Positions 5,929-13,837 of a stretch of 37,515 nucleotides of DNA are shown here, piece after piece (position 1 is the stretch's first letter; each line of letters begins with the position of its first letter). Source of the DNA: a virus. The translations under genes and the position numbers were made by a program. Location: the IMG/VR virus record IMGVR_UViG_3300048597_000488, positions 1-37,515 of that record. One strand, 5' to 3'. The notes below the pieces were generated by a model that was not told the origin of the DNA, did not search any database, and saw only the letters and a program-made list of their open reading frames with translations.

Positions 5929-6780
5929 GTGCCAAAAACAGAATTGTTGCATAAAGCTACAAGATTCATAGAAAGAAACAAGTCCTTGTTTTACTTGAGC
6001 GACATCACGTTGAAGTGGGACGAAGGCATAGGAAAAGATACAGACTATTACCAAGGAAGAGATTTTGACCTGACCGCCCATAATTCATTCTCTATAAAGT
6101 ATGGGAGGCATGAATCCACTATTTACTTGGGCAAGCATCGGTTTGGAGACGATGGGCTGGGAACGTTTAAGCGATGCTTGTGTGGGGCTATTGTGGAGGA
6201 CGAAAAAGAGCACTATAAGCATCAAAGAGAATGTGTGTGTTGCATCGAAAAAATAAAAGAGATTGACACTGATGTGTTCGAGGATCTTATTGAATATTAC
6301 AGATCAAGAAAGAGGGTTGTAAATCCAGAAATTTGGGATAAATACCAGATCGGCAAATGTCGCTCATTGACCCCAATAACTGGAGGTAAAGGCAAGGATG
6401 GCAGCCAGATGTCTGATTTCTTTCTGCTTAGTAGCGTATTGGTTTCGGATCCAAACGATTTTCCCGAATGCCGTGGTGTTTACCTTGTTAGGTTTTTAAA
6501 CAACAATAAATGGATTCCACTTTACTGTGGCAAAAGTGAAAATATGCATGAAAGATGGAAGACTCATCACAGAATGCCTGAGATAGAACTTCTTCAAAAA
6601 ATAGGTGTTCAGTTAGAGTTTCGATATATTGCGGAAACCCCTTTGGTCAAGCTAAATGGAACCATTGATGAGCTTGAACTGCAACTTATCAACTCATTTA
6701 AGCCCAAGCTGAATAACACCCTCACATTAAAGTCTTCTCGATTTCCCATCCGCCAAGCAAAATCCAGTGATCAGCAATAG
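5929..6780 (+). CDS. GIY-YIG family endonuclease (module 1, gene 2)
   Basis: A 283-residue protein starting at GTG with AGAAGG nine bases upstream. The N-terminal half is unrecognised but has a possible zinc site (C83, C85, H95/H98, C102, C104, C105). The C-terminal GIY-YIG nuclease domain spans about 180-265: GVY at 183-185, YCG at 199-201, catalytic Arg in HERW (R209), acidic residue in DELE (E250) and Asn in KPKLN (N262). GIY-YIG enzymes of this type nick or cut DNA and often drive homing of phage elements. The nuclease domain is clearly related to that of the gene at 15742-16350 (HHRMxEI...L...G...YxxET). The gene has no internal HIP1 site and is A+T-richer than its neighbours, which suggests recent arrival. 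Confidence 0.8.
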   Translation: MPKTELLHKATRFIERNKSLFYLSDITLKWDEGIGKDTDYYQGRDFDLTAHNSFSIKYGRHESTIYLGKHRFGDDGLGTFKRCLCGAIVEDEKEHYKHQRECVCCIEKIKEIDTDVFEDLIEYYRSRKRVVNPEIWDKYQIGKCRSLTPITGGKGKDGSQMSDFFLLSSVLVSDPNDFPECRGVYLVRFLNNNKWIPLYCGKSENMHERWKTHHRMPEIELLQKIGVQLEFRYIAETPLVKLNGTIDELELQLINSFKPKLNNTLTLKSSRFPIRQAKSSDQQ

Positions 6781-6799
6781 GCGATCGCCAGCAATTAAA

Positions 6800-6893
6800 C
6801 TAAACAGTTAGAATAGTTCCAGGTCAGTGACCCATATCCGTAGGCTGTGCCAAAGGAACTGTAAAACCCTTTAAGCCCACGGAGGGCAAAGAT
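6800..6893 (+). promoter_or_regulatory. Late promoter and structured leader of the major tail gene
   Basis: TAGAAT at 6809-6814 is followed by GGTC-AGT-GACC (6822-6832), AGGC-TGT-GCC (6842-6851) and the ribosome-site hairpin GCCC-ACGGA-GGGC (6875-6887) before the ATG at 6894. The similarity to 1570-1663 extends over about 100 bases, including AATTAAAxTAAAC upstream of the -10. The gap between the first two mini-hairpins differs (10 versus 13 bases), so the pieces rather than their spacing are kept. Confidence 0.65.
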
Positions 6894-7313
6894 ATGACGA
6901 CCTATCGAGGCGAAGGTGGTTTCGTTCGATTTAATAAAGTGGCTCCGGCTTCCGGGGTGGCCCAGGTAAGATCCTGGTCGATGAATTTGGAAAAGACTGA
7001 GGTTGAAACTACAGACCTTGGTTCCGGCTATCGGAAGTATATGGGTAGCTTAGTTGGTGCATCTGGTACCGCTGAAATTTTTTATGACGCTGGTGCAACC
7101 ACTTCCACCAAAGACTTTTTAGATGCAGTCAACGATACGGAAGACGATGCCGATTCGGTCTTTGAGCTTTACACGGACACCGACCGGAAAATTTCATTCT
7201 CTGGGATGATCACCGGGATGGATATTTCCGCCACTCCTGGGGAGGCCATTATGGGATCCTGCTCCTTCCGGTGCAATGGCACTATCACCACTAGCGGATT
7301 GTACAGCGCATAA
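6894..7313 (+). CDS. Major tail (tube) protein
   Basis: A 139-residue protein of the siphovirus tail-tube family. Typical features are the start YRGEGGFVRFNKVA, SWSMNLEKTEVETTDLG, a central loop YRKYMGSLVGASGTAEIFYD, and the end FSGMITGMDISATPGEAIMGSCSFRCNG, which matches the beta-sandwich with the late 'G....p....eg....s..f...G' pattern of tube proteins. It is followed by the G/GT chaperone pair and the tape measure gene, as in lambda-type tails. It has its own repeated late promoter. In the expected order it would directly follow the tail terminator; module 1 separates them. Confidence 0.85.
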   Translation: MTTYRGEGGFVRFNKVAPASGVAQVRSWSMNLEKTEVETTDLGSGYRKYMGSLVGASGTAEIFYDAGATTSTKDFLDAVNDTEDDADSVFELYTDTDRKISFSGMITGMDISATPGEAIMGSCSFRCNGTITTSGLYSA

Positions 7314-7315
7314 CC

Positions 7316-7711
7316 ATGGCAGCATCAAAAAGACTGATTGACCGCCTGAAAGAGGCTGAAGGCTGGAACGTTAAACAACGTTATCCATACGAAATCAAAG
7401 ACGCTAACGGGGAGGTCATAGAAACCGTTTTCTTTTATCCCCGTACCCGTGCCGTCCGTAAAAAAGTGCAGTCCCTAAAGCCCAAGGATGCGGCTGAATA
7501 CACCACCCAAATGTTGATTCAATCGGCAGAATTGGAGGACGGCTCCAAGGCGTTTGAGTTGGGGGATTTTGACGTTCTCCAACGGGAAATCAGTGAAGCT
7601 CAATTGGATGAAATTGAGCTATTCATGATCAATGTTGGTGCCACCGCCACCGTTGAAGATGAAAAAAAAGACTCAGATCCGACCTCGACGCCCGCTTTGA
7701 ATACCAACTAG
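7316..7711 (+). CDS. Tail assembly chaperone G
   Basis: A 131-residue protein just downstream of the tube gene and upstream of the tape measure gene, the position of lambda gpG. It is helical, with a charged start (SKRLIDRLKEAEGW) and TRAVRKKVQSLKPKD. The final residues after VEDEKK come from the zero-frame reading past a slip site and end at TAG 7709-7711. Its partner GT is made by -1 frameshifting at 7663-7669. These chaperones coat the tape measure protein during tail assembly and do not remain in the virion. Confidence 0.8.
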   Translation: MAASKRLIDRLKEAEGWNVKQRYPYEIKDANGEVIETVFFYPRTRAVRKKVQSLKPKDAAEYTTQMLIQSAELEDGSKAFELGDFDVLQREISEAQLDEIELFMINVGATATVEDEKKDSDPTSTPALNTN

Positions 7712-7851
7712 CCAAAGACCTCGGCATGACCGTTGAGCAACTCAACAATAATCTCACCCAGGACGAGTTTACCGGCTGGGTAGCTTTTTATGAGTTGGCC
7801 TACGAGGACCAAGAAAAAATGATCGCCGATTCCAAGGCACGACGGAGGTAA
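7316..7851 (+). CDS. Tail assembly chaperone GT (-1 frameshift fusion)
   Basis: After 118 residues of G, ribosomes slipping by -1 at A_AAA_AAA enter an open frame that continues RLRSDLDARFEYQLAKDL and ends DSKARRR at TAA 7849-7851, giving 178 residues. The T part has the helix pattern of lambda gpT-like extensions (FEYQLAKDLGMTVEQL, then EFTGWVAFYELAYED). No start codon in a good context precedes this frame, and frameshifting at this point is a conserved property of lambda-type tail operons. The tape measure gene starts three bases after its stop. Confidence 0.8.
7663..7669 (+). promoter_or_regulatory. Programmed -1 frameshift slip site (G to GT)
   Basis: Eight consecutive A residues (7662-7669) give A_AAA_AAA in the zero frame (GAA AAA AAA GAC). 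Tandem slippage by one base back joins the G frame to the open T frame. Position and direction match the known lambda G/GT arrangement. Confidence 0.8.
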
Positions 7852-7854
7852 CCC

Positions 7855-10800
7855 ATGGCAACCATATTCACCGTTGGCGTTGAGGTTCAGGCTTCTGCGG
7901 CGCAAGCGGCGATCGCCAGGTTAGAGAGGGCATTTGATGGCTTTGCCAGGTCTAGCCAGTCGGCCACCAATGCCACTCAAAGATTTGACCAGGAATTGGA
8001 CGATGCCACCAAGCAAATTGACCGATTTGCCGACGAAATGGAGGTGGCTAACCGTCGGCAACAGGAATTTGAACGGGGCAACCTAGCTGTTGCCGTGGCA
8101 TTGGGCGGGGTGGCCATTAAAGCCAAGCAATATATCAGCGCCATCATTGGTGTTGGGCAAGCTACCCAACAGGCGATCGCCGCCAACTCCACCTTGGCGA
8201 AGGATGCCAAGGCAGTAGATAAGGCGTTTCGGCAACTGACCAAGGAATTAAATTACACCACCAACTCCCTGGAATTGAACCAGGCGGCCTATGACGTATT
8301 CTCCGCAGGGGTAACGGAAACTACTGACGTGTTAAACGTCATGAGGGCTGGGGTAGCCGGTGCCAAGGGCGGATTCTCTGACCTGGCCACGGTGACCGAT
8401 GCGGTGACCACCATCATGAACTCATTCGGCAAGAAATCATCGGAAGCACAGAAGATTGTGGACATGATGATTACCACCCAGAATGACGGGAAGATTGTAG
8501 CGGCGCAATATGGGCAACAAATTGGGGTAGTAGCATCGGCGGCGGCAACGGCTGGGGTCAAGTTAGAAGAATTGAATGCGGCAGTAGCATTGGCCACCGT
8601 GTCCGGGGTGCAGGTTAGCTCCACCTTCTCTGGACTACGACAGGCGATCAGTTCCGTCGCTTCCCCCTCAGAACAGGCCAAGAAAATGGCCAAAGAATTG
8701 GGGATTGAATTTAGCCAGCAGGCGATCAAGTCCAAGGGGTTTGCCCAGGTTTTGACGGACGTGGCAACGGCTACTAGGGGCAATGCAGAGCAGATCGCCA
8801 AGTTATTCGATTCTGTGGAAGCTAGGGCAGTAATTGACCCGATATTGAGCAATCTTGACCGTTATAACCAAATGCTGGCAAACCAGTCCCAGGTGGCGGG
8901 GACGGCAGAAGCGGCGCAGCAAAAACTGGCTGGTGGATTACAGCAATCACAGGCGGCATTTGCCAATGTCCGCAAGGAAGTCGAAATCGACATCTTCCGT
9001 ACCATTGAGCCGGCAGTGACAGCGGTTACCAATGCCGCCACCGCCATGGCCAAGTCCTTTGTGGAGTTGCCTGGACCCATCCAAAAAGTGGCGATCGGTA
9101 TTGCTGCCCTCGGCGGTGCATTGGTGGTAACCACAGCGGCTATGGCGGCATTCCAAGCCATGGGTATTACCACAGCGGCAGTGATGGGTGGATTGTCTGC
9201 GGCTATGGGCATCATCCTAAGCCCCATTGGGCTGGTGGTGATCGCCGTTGGAGGGTTGTATTTAGCCTTCCAGCAGATGATGGATAGCTCGGAAGAGTTA
9301 AGGAAGGTAATGACCGAGTCCATGGACAAAATGGGCAAGGCAATTGAGAAGATATTTAACTCCATTGGGCGAGTGGTGGATGTGCTAACCGGCAAATACG
9401 CCGAGCATGAAACCAAATCCAAGAGCATTTTCACTAAGATGGGTGACTTCTTTGCCCGCTATGTCAGGGACACAGTGGCAGGGTGGGAGATGATCGCCAA
9501 TGCGGTAGAAAGAACGGCGATCGCCATGGAGAGACGGGCTGGGGTGGGCACCATGAAGGGACTAAGCATGACGGAGGTGAGCAACAAAATCCAGGCGGGG
9601 AATGTGGGGAGTGGGTTGGCCACCATGCTCCAGTTGACCATGGAGAGTCGCAAGTTAGAGGAAGAAATCAAAAAGATGGAAGCCGAGGCTAAGCGCTTCC
9701 GTAGCAGTGGCATGGGCATCCCCAATGTGCAACTGGAGGAAGAAATTAAGAAGCGCAAGGAAGACCTGGCAGAAATGCGGGCTGCTTACGATCGCCTTAA
9801 TGCTTCCATTGATAGCTACAACAAAAAAATCAATGAACCAAATACAACCCCTGGGCAAAGCACTCCCGGTGCGGCACCTCCTCCTCCTGGTGCGGCAGGG
9901 GAAGATGAAGACGCCAGGAGGGAACGTCTAAAGCGAGAAAAAGAATTAGCTGAGGAACAACTGCGGCAAGAAAAGGCGATCGCCGATCGCCGGAGGCAGG
10001 AATTTGAAGAAAGACAGAGACGGGAGCGGGATGGATTCCAGGACCGGCAACGGTTTGAGGGGCTGACCTTTGACCAACGGAATAACTATGAAACCCGTTT
10101 GTTTGACCTGCAAACAAGGCATCAGGAAATCTTGCGGGAACAACGCCTGGAGACGGAAAGCGAAATCGCCAACGCTGTTATCAATAACCAGAGGAAGATT
10201 GAGGACTTCCAGCGGCAAATGGAACGGCGGCGCATGGAACGCCAATTCCAACAGGAGCAGATGGCGAGGGATATTCAAGCATTGGCCCAACAGCGGATGT
10301 TTGAACAAGCCCAAGCTAATGCCGCCAATGTGTTCAACCAAGGGCAAATGGTTTCTGCCGGTGCGGCCATGCAATCTGGTGGTGGTGCCCAGGCTGCTTT
10401 GTCCGGCATTCTTGCCTACGTTGGAAGCACTGGACGTGGATCAGGTCCCCACCTAGACCTGCGGGGCTTCACTGGCGGCGATCGCCGGAATCGCATTCCC
10501 CCACAGCGACTAAAAGAGATAGCGGAGATGTTCACGGCTGGGGGTAAGCCAATTTCCGCCTATCCCATCACCTCTGGCTATGGCCCACGACGGGCACCTG
10601 TCCCTGGGGCATCCACCTTCCACCCTGGCTTTGATTACGGTATTCCAGAGGGGACACCGTTGCGGTTCAATGGGCAGGCAGTCAATATGAAGCAACGCCC
10701 CAATACAACGGGGGGGGGTGGAAACGTCCTAGAAATTACGTTGGCCACTGGGGAGATTGTCCAACTTCTACACCTACAGAAGTTTGGTGATGCCCTGGTT

Positions 10801-12444
10801 AAAGCAATGCCTGCCCAGGCTGCACCTAAACCAGCAAGTGGTGGCATTACTGCGGCCAATAGCAAAGGGGCGGCGATCATTCAAGCGGCAAGGGCGTTGG
10901 GCATTAACCCCGTTGACCTGGCGACCATCATCGAATTTGAGTCGGATGGTGTTACCCACAAAAAAGGTGGTGCGGGGGGCAACTATCAGGGATTAATCCA
11001 ATTTGGACGCAATGAACGCCAGAAATATGGTTACCGTCCAGACATGAGCTTTGAGGAAATGGTCACCGGTCCAGTGGTGCGCTATTTCCAAGACCGCTTC
11101 CGTGGGGTGGACATGAGTACCCAGGGGGCTGACCTGGAAACCCTCTATACCACCGTCCTCGCTGGTAACCCCAAAGCTAACCGCAATGCTAGGGACGCCT
11201 TTGGAACCAGTCCAGCTTCGGGAGTCAGGAAAATGACCGCTCCCGGTGCCGACCGAGACATTGCCTTAAGGAAATACTTTACGGGTGGTTCCGGTGCCGG
11301 TGGTGGCGTTGCTGCCGGTGGAGGGGGAATGGTGCCCTATGCCCAAGCCGGTGTTCCCGGGGTGACCGTTACCGATCTTCAAATCCAAGGCAAGTTGAAT
11401 GCCTTGCAGTTTGAGCAGTCGATCGCCTTACGGGAGTCTGCATTAGAGCAAGAGCAGTTAACCCAGCTAATCAGGGAGCAGGCGAACATTGTCCCCCAGA
11501 TGATGAAGGAACGGGTAGCGGGGCTAAACGATGAAATTAAGGGAATCAGAGTCCAGTCCGATTTGCTACGGCTGCAAGGGGAAGAGAAAAAGGATTACCT
11601 GGCTAAGTTGGAATTTGAAAGCATTTTCCTGAATGAAAAACTCAACCTAGAGAAGGCGATCGCCAATGCCAGCAGTGATGCCGAGCGCCTTGCCTTGCAG
11701 GAAGCACGTAACAAATTGCTGAAGGAAGAAGCCGAAATCGTAACGGCGATCACCGTCAAGTACGCTGCCATGGACCAGTTGGAGGCGCAGCAAAAGCAGA
11801 CGGCATGGGCGGAAAAGCAAATTGATAGCCTGAAGTCAATGCGGTTTGGTTTCTCTGCCATGAGTGAACAGGCCCAGATGGCGGCCCGCATGGCAGACAA
11901 CATGGGCAACACATTTGGGGATGCCTTTAGCCGCTTTGTCACGGGGGCGGGGTCGGCCCAGGAAGCTTTTGCCGGATTCATGTCAGGCATGGCCAACGTA
12001 TTCGCCCAGGAATTACAGCGCATGGCCGCAACGGCGATCGCCAATAATGTGTTACCGGGGCTGATGGGTCTATTTGGTGGTGGTGCCCCTAGCTTATTTG
12101 GCGGTGCCTTCGGTGGTGGAGGTTTTAGTGTGGGCAATGTGACCGGAGTGGCTAGTGGTATTAGTTTGCCCGGATTTACTGTTCCTGCCTTTGCTGATGG
12201 CGGCATTGTGACCAAACCCATGATGGGTCTGGTAGGGGAAGCGGGGCGGGAAGCTATCATTCCCCTGGACAAATTAGATGGCATGGGTAACAACGTGACC
12301 ATCAATGTCAGCGTGTCCAACGATGGCAGTGTCACCACCGACCAGCAGAACGCCAGTCAATTGGGGCGGGAACTAGAGTCCGCTGTGGTGGCTGTGTTGC
12401 AAAAACAGAAACGACCTGGAGGACTCCTGGCGAGTGTCAGATAG
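7855..12444 (+). CDS. Tape measure protein with M23-like and lysozyme-like domains
   Basis: At 1529 residues this is the longest gene and sets tail length. The N-terminal part contains coiled coil and the usual tape-measure repeats of helix; about 395-470 is hydrophobic (IGIAALGGALVVTTAAM, MGIILSPIGLVVIAVGG). Residues about 660-800 are a charged coiled coil. Around 855-975 is an M23-peptidase-like domain in unusual order: GSTGRGSGPHLDLR (H866, D868), then ITSGYGPR, HPGFDYG (H923, D927) and LLHL (H973). Around 1010-1120 is a lysozyme-like transglycosylase domain: INPVDLATIIEFES (E1027 or E1029 likely catalytic) and YQGLIQFG. The end has the typical FADGGIVTKPMMGLVGEAGREAIIPL. The two domains would open peptidoglycan during DNA injection. 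The ATG follows GGAGG by six bases. Confidence 0.9.
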   Translation: MATIFTVGVEVQASAAQAAIARLERAFDGFARSSQSATNATQRFDQELDDATKQIDRFADEMEVANRRQQEFERGNLAVAVALGGVAIKAKQYISAIIGVGQATQQAIAANSTLAKDAKAVDKAFRQLTKELNYTTNSLELNQAAYDVFSAGVTETTDVLNVMRAGVAGAKGGFSDLATVTDAVTTIMNSFGKKSSEAQKIVDMMITTQNDGKIVAAQYGQQIGVVASAAATAGVKLEELNAAVALATVSGVQVSSTFSGLRQAISSVASPSEQAKKMAKELGIEFSQQAIKSKGFAQVLTDVATATRGNAEQIAKLFDSVEARAVIDPILSNLDRYNQMLANQSQVAGTAEAAQQKLAGGLQQSQAAFANVRKEVEIDIFRTIEPAVTAVTNAATAMAKSFVELPGPIQKVAIGIAALGGALVVTTAAMAAFQAMGITTAAVMGGLSAAMGIILSPIGLVVIAVGGLYLAFQQMMDSSEELRKVMTESMDKMGKAIEKIFNSIGRVVDVLTGKYAEHETKSKSIFTKMGDFFARYVRDTVAGWEMIANAVERTAIAMERRAGVGTMKGLSMTEVSNKIQAGNVGSGLATMLQLTMESRKLEEEIKKMEAEAKRFRSSGMGIPNVQLEEEIKKRKEDLAEMRAAYDRLNASIDSYNKKINEPNTTPGQSTPGAAPPPPGAAGEDEDARRERLKREKELAEEQLRQEKAIADRRRQEFEERQRRERDGFQDRQRFEGLTFDQRNNYETRLFDLQTRHQEILREQRLETESEIANAVINNQRKIEDFQRQMERRRMERQFQQEQMARDIQALAQQRMFEQAQANAANVFNQGQMVSAGAAMQSGGGAQAALSGILAYVGSTGRGSGPHLDLRGFTGGDRRNRIPPQRLKEIAEMFTAGGKPISAYPITSGYGPRRAPVPGASTFHPGFDYGIPEGTPLRFNGQAVNMKQRPNTTGGGGNVLEITLATGEIVQLLHLQKFGDALVKAMPAQAAPKPASGGITAANSKGAAIIQAARALGINPVDLATIIEFESDGVTHKKGGAGGNYQGLIQFGRNERQKYGYRPDMSFEEMVTGPVVRYFQDRFRGVDMSTQGADLETLYTTVLAGNPKANRNARDAFGTSPASGVRKMTAPGADRDIALRKYFTGGSGAGGGVAAGGGGMVPYAQAGVPGVTVTDLQIQGKLNALQFEQSIALRESALEQEQLTQLIREQANIVPQMMKERVAGLNDEIKGIRVQSDLLRLQGEEKKDYLAKLEFESIFLNEKLNLEKAIANASSDAERLALQEARNKLLKEEAEIVTAITVKYAAMDQLEAQQKQTAWAEKQIDSLKSMRFGFSAMSEQAQMAARMADNMGNTFGDAFSRFVTGAGSAQEAFAGFMSGMANVFAQELQRMAATAIANNVLPGLMGLFGGGAPSLFGGAFGGGGFSVGNVTGVASGISLPGFTVPAFADGGIVTKPMMGLVGEAGREAIIPLDKLDGMGNNVTINVSVSNDGSVTTDQQNASQLGRELESAVVAVLQKQKRPGGLLASVR

Positions 12445-12786
12445 ATGGCGATTACATTTAGCACCCCCATCCAATACGGTGCCACCTGCACCATCGCCAC
12501 CAGACTGAAGCGGTTACAGTTTGGGGACGGTTACGAGATGGTTTCCCCTGATGGACTCAATACCAATATTGAACGCTGGAATCTAACCACTGTCCCCCTG
12601 CGGTCTGCGGTCGCCGGCGGGCTAGAAGTAACCCTTAATGGGCTGAGGGGAGAATGGTTTTTCTGGACGCCTCCCAATGGGGACTCCGGCAAATTCCGCC
12701 TAGATTCTGACGTCACCCGCACCTACACCGGGGTTAACTCCCAAACCCTATCCTTCACTTTCAGGAGGGTCTATGTCCCCGAATAG
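12445..12786 (+). CDS. Minor tail protein M (lambda gpM-like)
   Basis: A 113-residue protein with the gpM pattern: KRLQFGDGYEMVSPDGLN, W.LTTVPL, then GEWFFWTPPNGDSGKFR and a final strand TLSFTFRRVYVP. It belongs to the distal tail tip made with L, K and I. It starts immediately after the tape measure stop codon (TAGATG) and overlaps the L gene by 14 bases; the AGGAGGG serving L lies within its 3' end. Confidence 0.8.
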   Translation: MAITFSTPIQYGATCTIATRLKRLQFGDGYEMVSPDGLNTNIERWNLTTVPLRSAVAGGLEVTLNGLRGEWFFWTPPNGDSGKFRLDSDVTRTYTGVNSQTLSFTFRRVYVPE

Positions 12787-13450
12787 TGACCTCCAACCCC
12801 TCTACAATTCCGGGATTATTGCCCTCTACACCCTCGACCTAACGGCGATCGCCGGTCCTGTGTTCCGGTTCTGCAACTACAACAACACCAGTGGGGCAAA
12901 TGTGAGTTTTGGTGGGGTGAGTTATACGGCGATACCTATTGAAACGGAAGGGTTTGAGATAAACTCATCGGGACAGATACCGACCCCCATTCTGCGGGTG
13001 TCCAACGTGTTTGGCACCATAACCGGGCTGATTGGCCAATATGAAGATGTGGTCGGGGCAAAGCTTATCAGACGGCGCACATTAATTAAATACCTGGATG
13101 GCCAACCCAGTGCCAATGGTTCCGCCCATTTCCCCGATGATATTTGGTTTGTGGAAAGGAAGATGCGGGAGGACAAGTTAGTGGTGGAATTCCAACTGGC
13201 ATCATCCCTTGACCTGGAGGGGGTGCAGTTACCATTCCGGCTGATGCTACAGGATACTTGCCCCTGGACGTATCGTGGTGATGGTTGCGGTTACGGTGGT
13301 CCCCCAGTGGCTAACCAATTCGACCAACCAACCGGCGATCCGAACCTGGATGATTGCGGTAAGCGTGTCTCCAGTTGCCGTCTCCGGTTTGGACCGTTCG
13401 CTATCCTTCCCTTTGGTGGTTTCCCTGGCTTAGATCGCCGTTCTTTTTAA
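12773..13450 (+). CDS. Minor tail protein L with likely FeS cluster (lambda gpL-like)
   Basis: A 225-residue homologue of lambda gpL, a tail-tip protein. It has the family motifs FRFCNYNN, YTAIPIETEGFEI, PTPILRVSNVFG and FPDDIWFVERK. The C-terminal part has four cysteines, C163, C172, C195 and C202, in CPWTYRGDGCGYGG and DDCGKRVSSCRLRFG. The spacings (9, 23, 7) are those I recall for the [4Fe-4S] ligands of lambda gpL, so it probably binds such a cluster. The ATG has AGGAGGG seven bases upstream. Its TAA overlaps the ATG of the next gene. In lambda the K gene would follow; here a nuclease gene and the inverted cassette intervene. Confidence 0.85.
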   Translation: MSPNSDLQPLYNSGIIALYTLDLTAIAGPVFRFCNYNNTSGANVSFGGVSYTAIPIETEGFEINSSGQIPTPILRVSNVFGTITGLIGQYEDVVGAKLIRRRTLIKYLDGQPSANGSAHFPDDIWFVERKMREDKLVVEFQLASSLDLEGVQLPFRLMLQDTCPWTYRGDGCGYGGPPVANQFDQPTGDPNLDDCGKRVSSCRLRFGPFAILPFGGFPGLDRRSF

Positions 13451-13776
13451 TGAGCGATTCTCCCCTAGAAAGAAAGTTTTCCCGCCTGTTCACTAAGCTT
13501 TACCCTGGGCTGGTGCTGATTCCCGACAAGGTGATGCCTGTCCCTAACCGCCGCTTCCGCCTCGACTTTGCCCATATCGACTCCCTGGTGGGGATTGAAA
13601 TTGCTGGGGGGATATGGGGTAAGGGTGCCCATTCCAGTGGCAAAGGGCTGATGCGGGACTATGAAAAGATGAACCTCTGCCAGATGAATGGGTGGATTGT
13701 TTTTCAGTTGTCCTCCCAACAGATAACCCCCCAATGGTGCAAGAGAATAGCTCAGACCATTGAGGGGCGGTATTAA
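13450..13776 (+). CDS. Small endonuclease-like protein (PD-(D/E)XK/VSR-like)
   Basis: A 108-residue protein that starts inside the stop codon of L (TAATG). The sequence FRLDFAHIDSLVGIEIAGG contains a D...EIxG core like the D-ExK active site of VSR and DUF559-type nucleases. It is followed by GAHSSGKGLMRDYEKMNL, where a conserved helix carries Arg, Asp and Lys, and by GWIVFQLSSQQIT, the last strand. The third active-site residue (K of ExK) is not in the classic place. Such small nucleases are carried by many phages as free-standing genes; here it closes the first half of the tail operon. Role (DNA repair, host degradation or homing) is unknown. Confidence 0.55.
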   Translation: MSDSPLERKFSRLFTKLYPGLVLIPDKVMPVPNRRFRLDFAHIDSLVGIEIAGGIWGKGAHSSGKGLMRDYEKMNLCQMNGWIVFQLSSQQITPQWCKRIAQTIEGRY

Positions 13777-13780
13777 CGGC

Positions 13781-13820
13781 GGTGTATTACTCTCCAGGTT
13801 TGGGGTGTATTACTCCCCAG
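13781..13820 (+). repeat. Two direct copies of a 17-nt sequence between convergent genes
   Basis: GGTGTATTACTCTCCAG (13781-13797) recurs with one change as GGTGTATTACTCCCCAG (13804-13820). Between the end of the + strand tail genes and the first - strand gene this is the only structure apart from a HIP1 palindrome (13824-13835). In the second copy GGGG and CCCC could pair around the loop, but no T-run follows. Confidence 0.5.
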
Positions 13821-13837
13821 ATAACGGCGATCGCCGC

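Noticed and set aside
13781-13820. The 17-nt direct repeats as a CRISPR or phage attachment site
   Set aside because: Only two copies with a 6-base gap, no cas genes, tRNA or integrase nearby.
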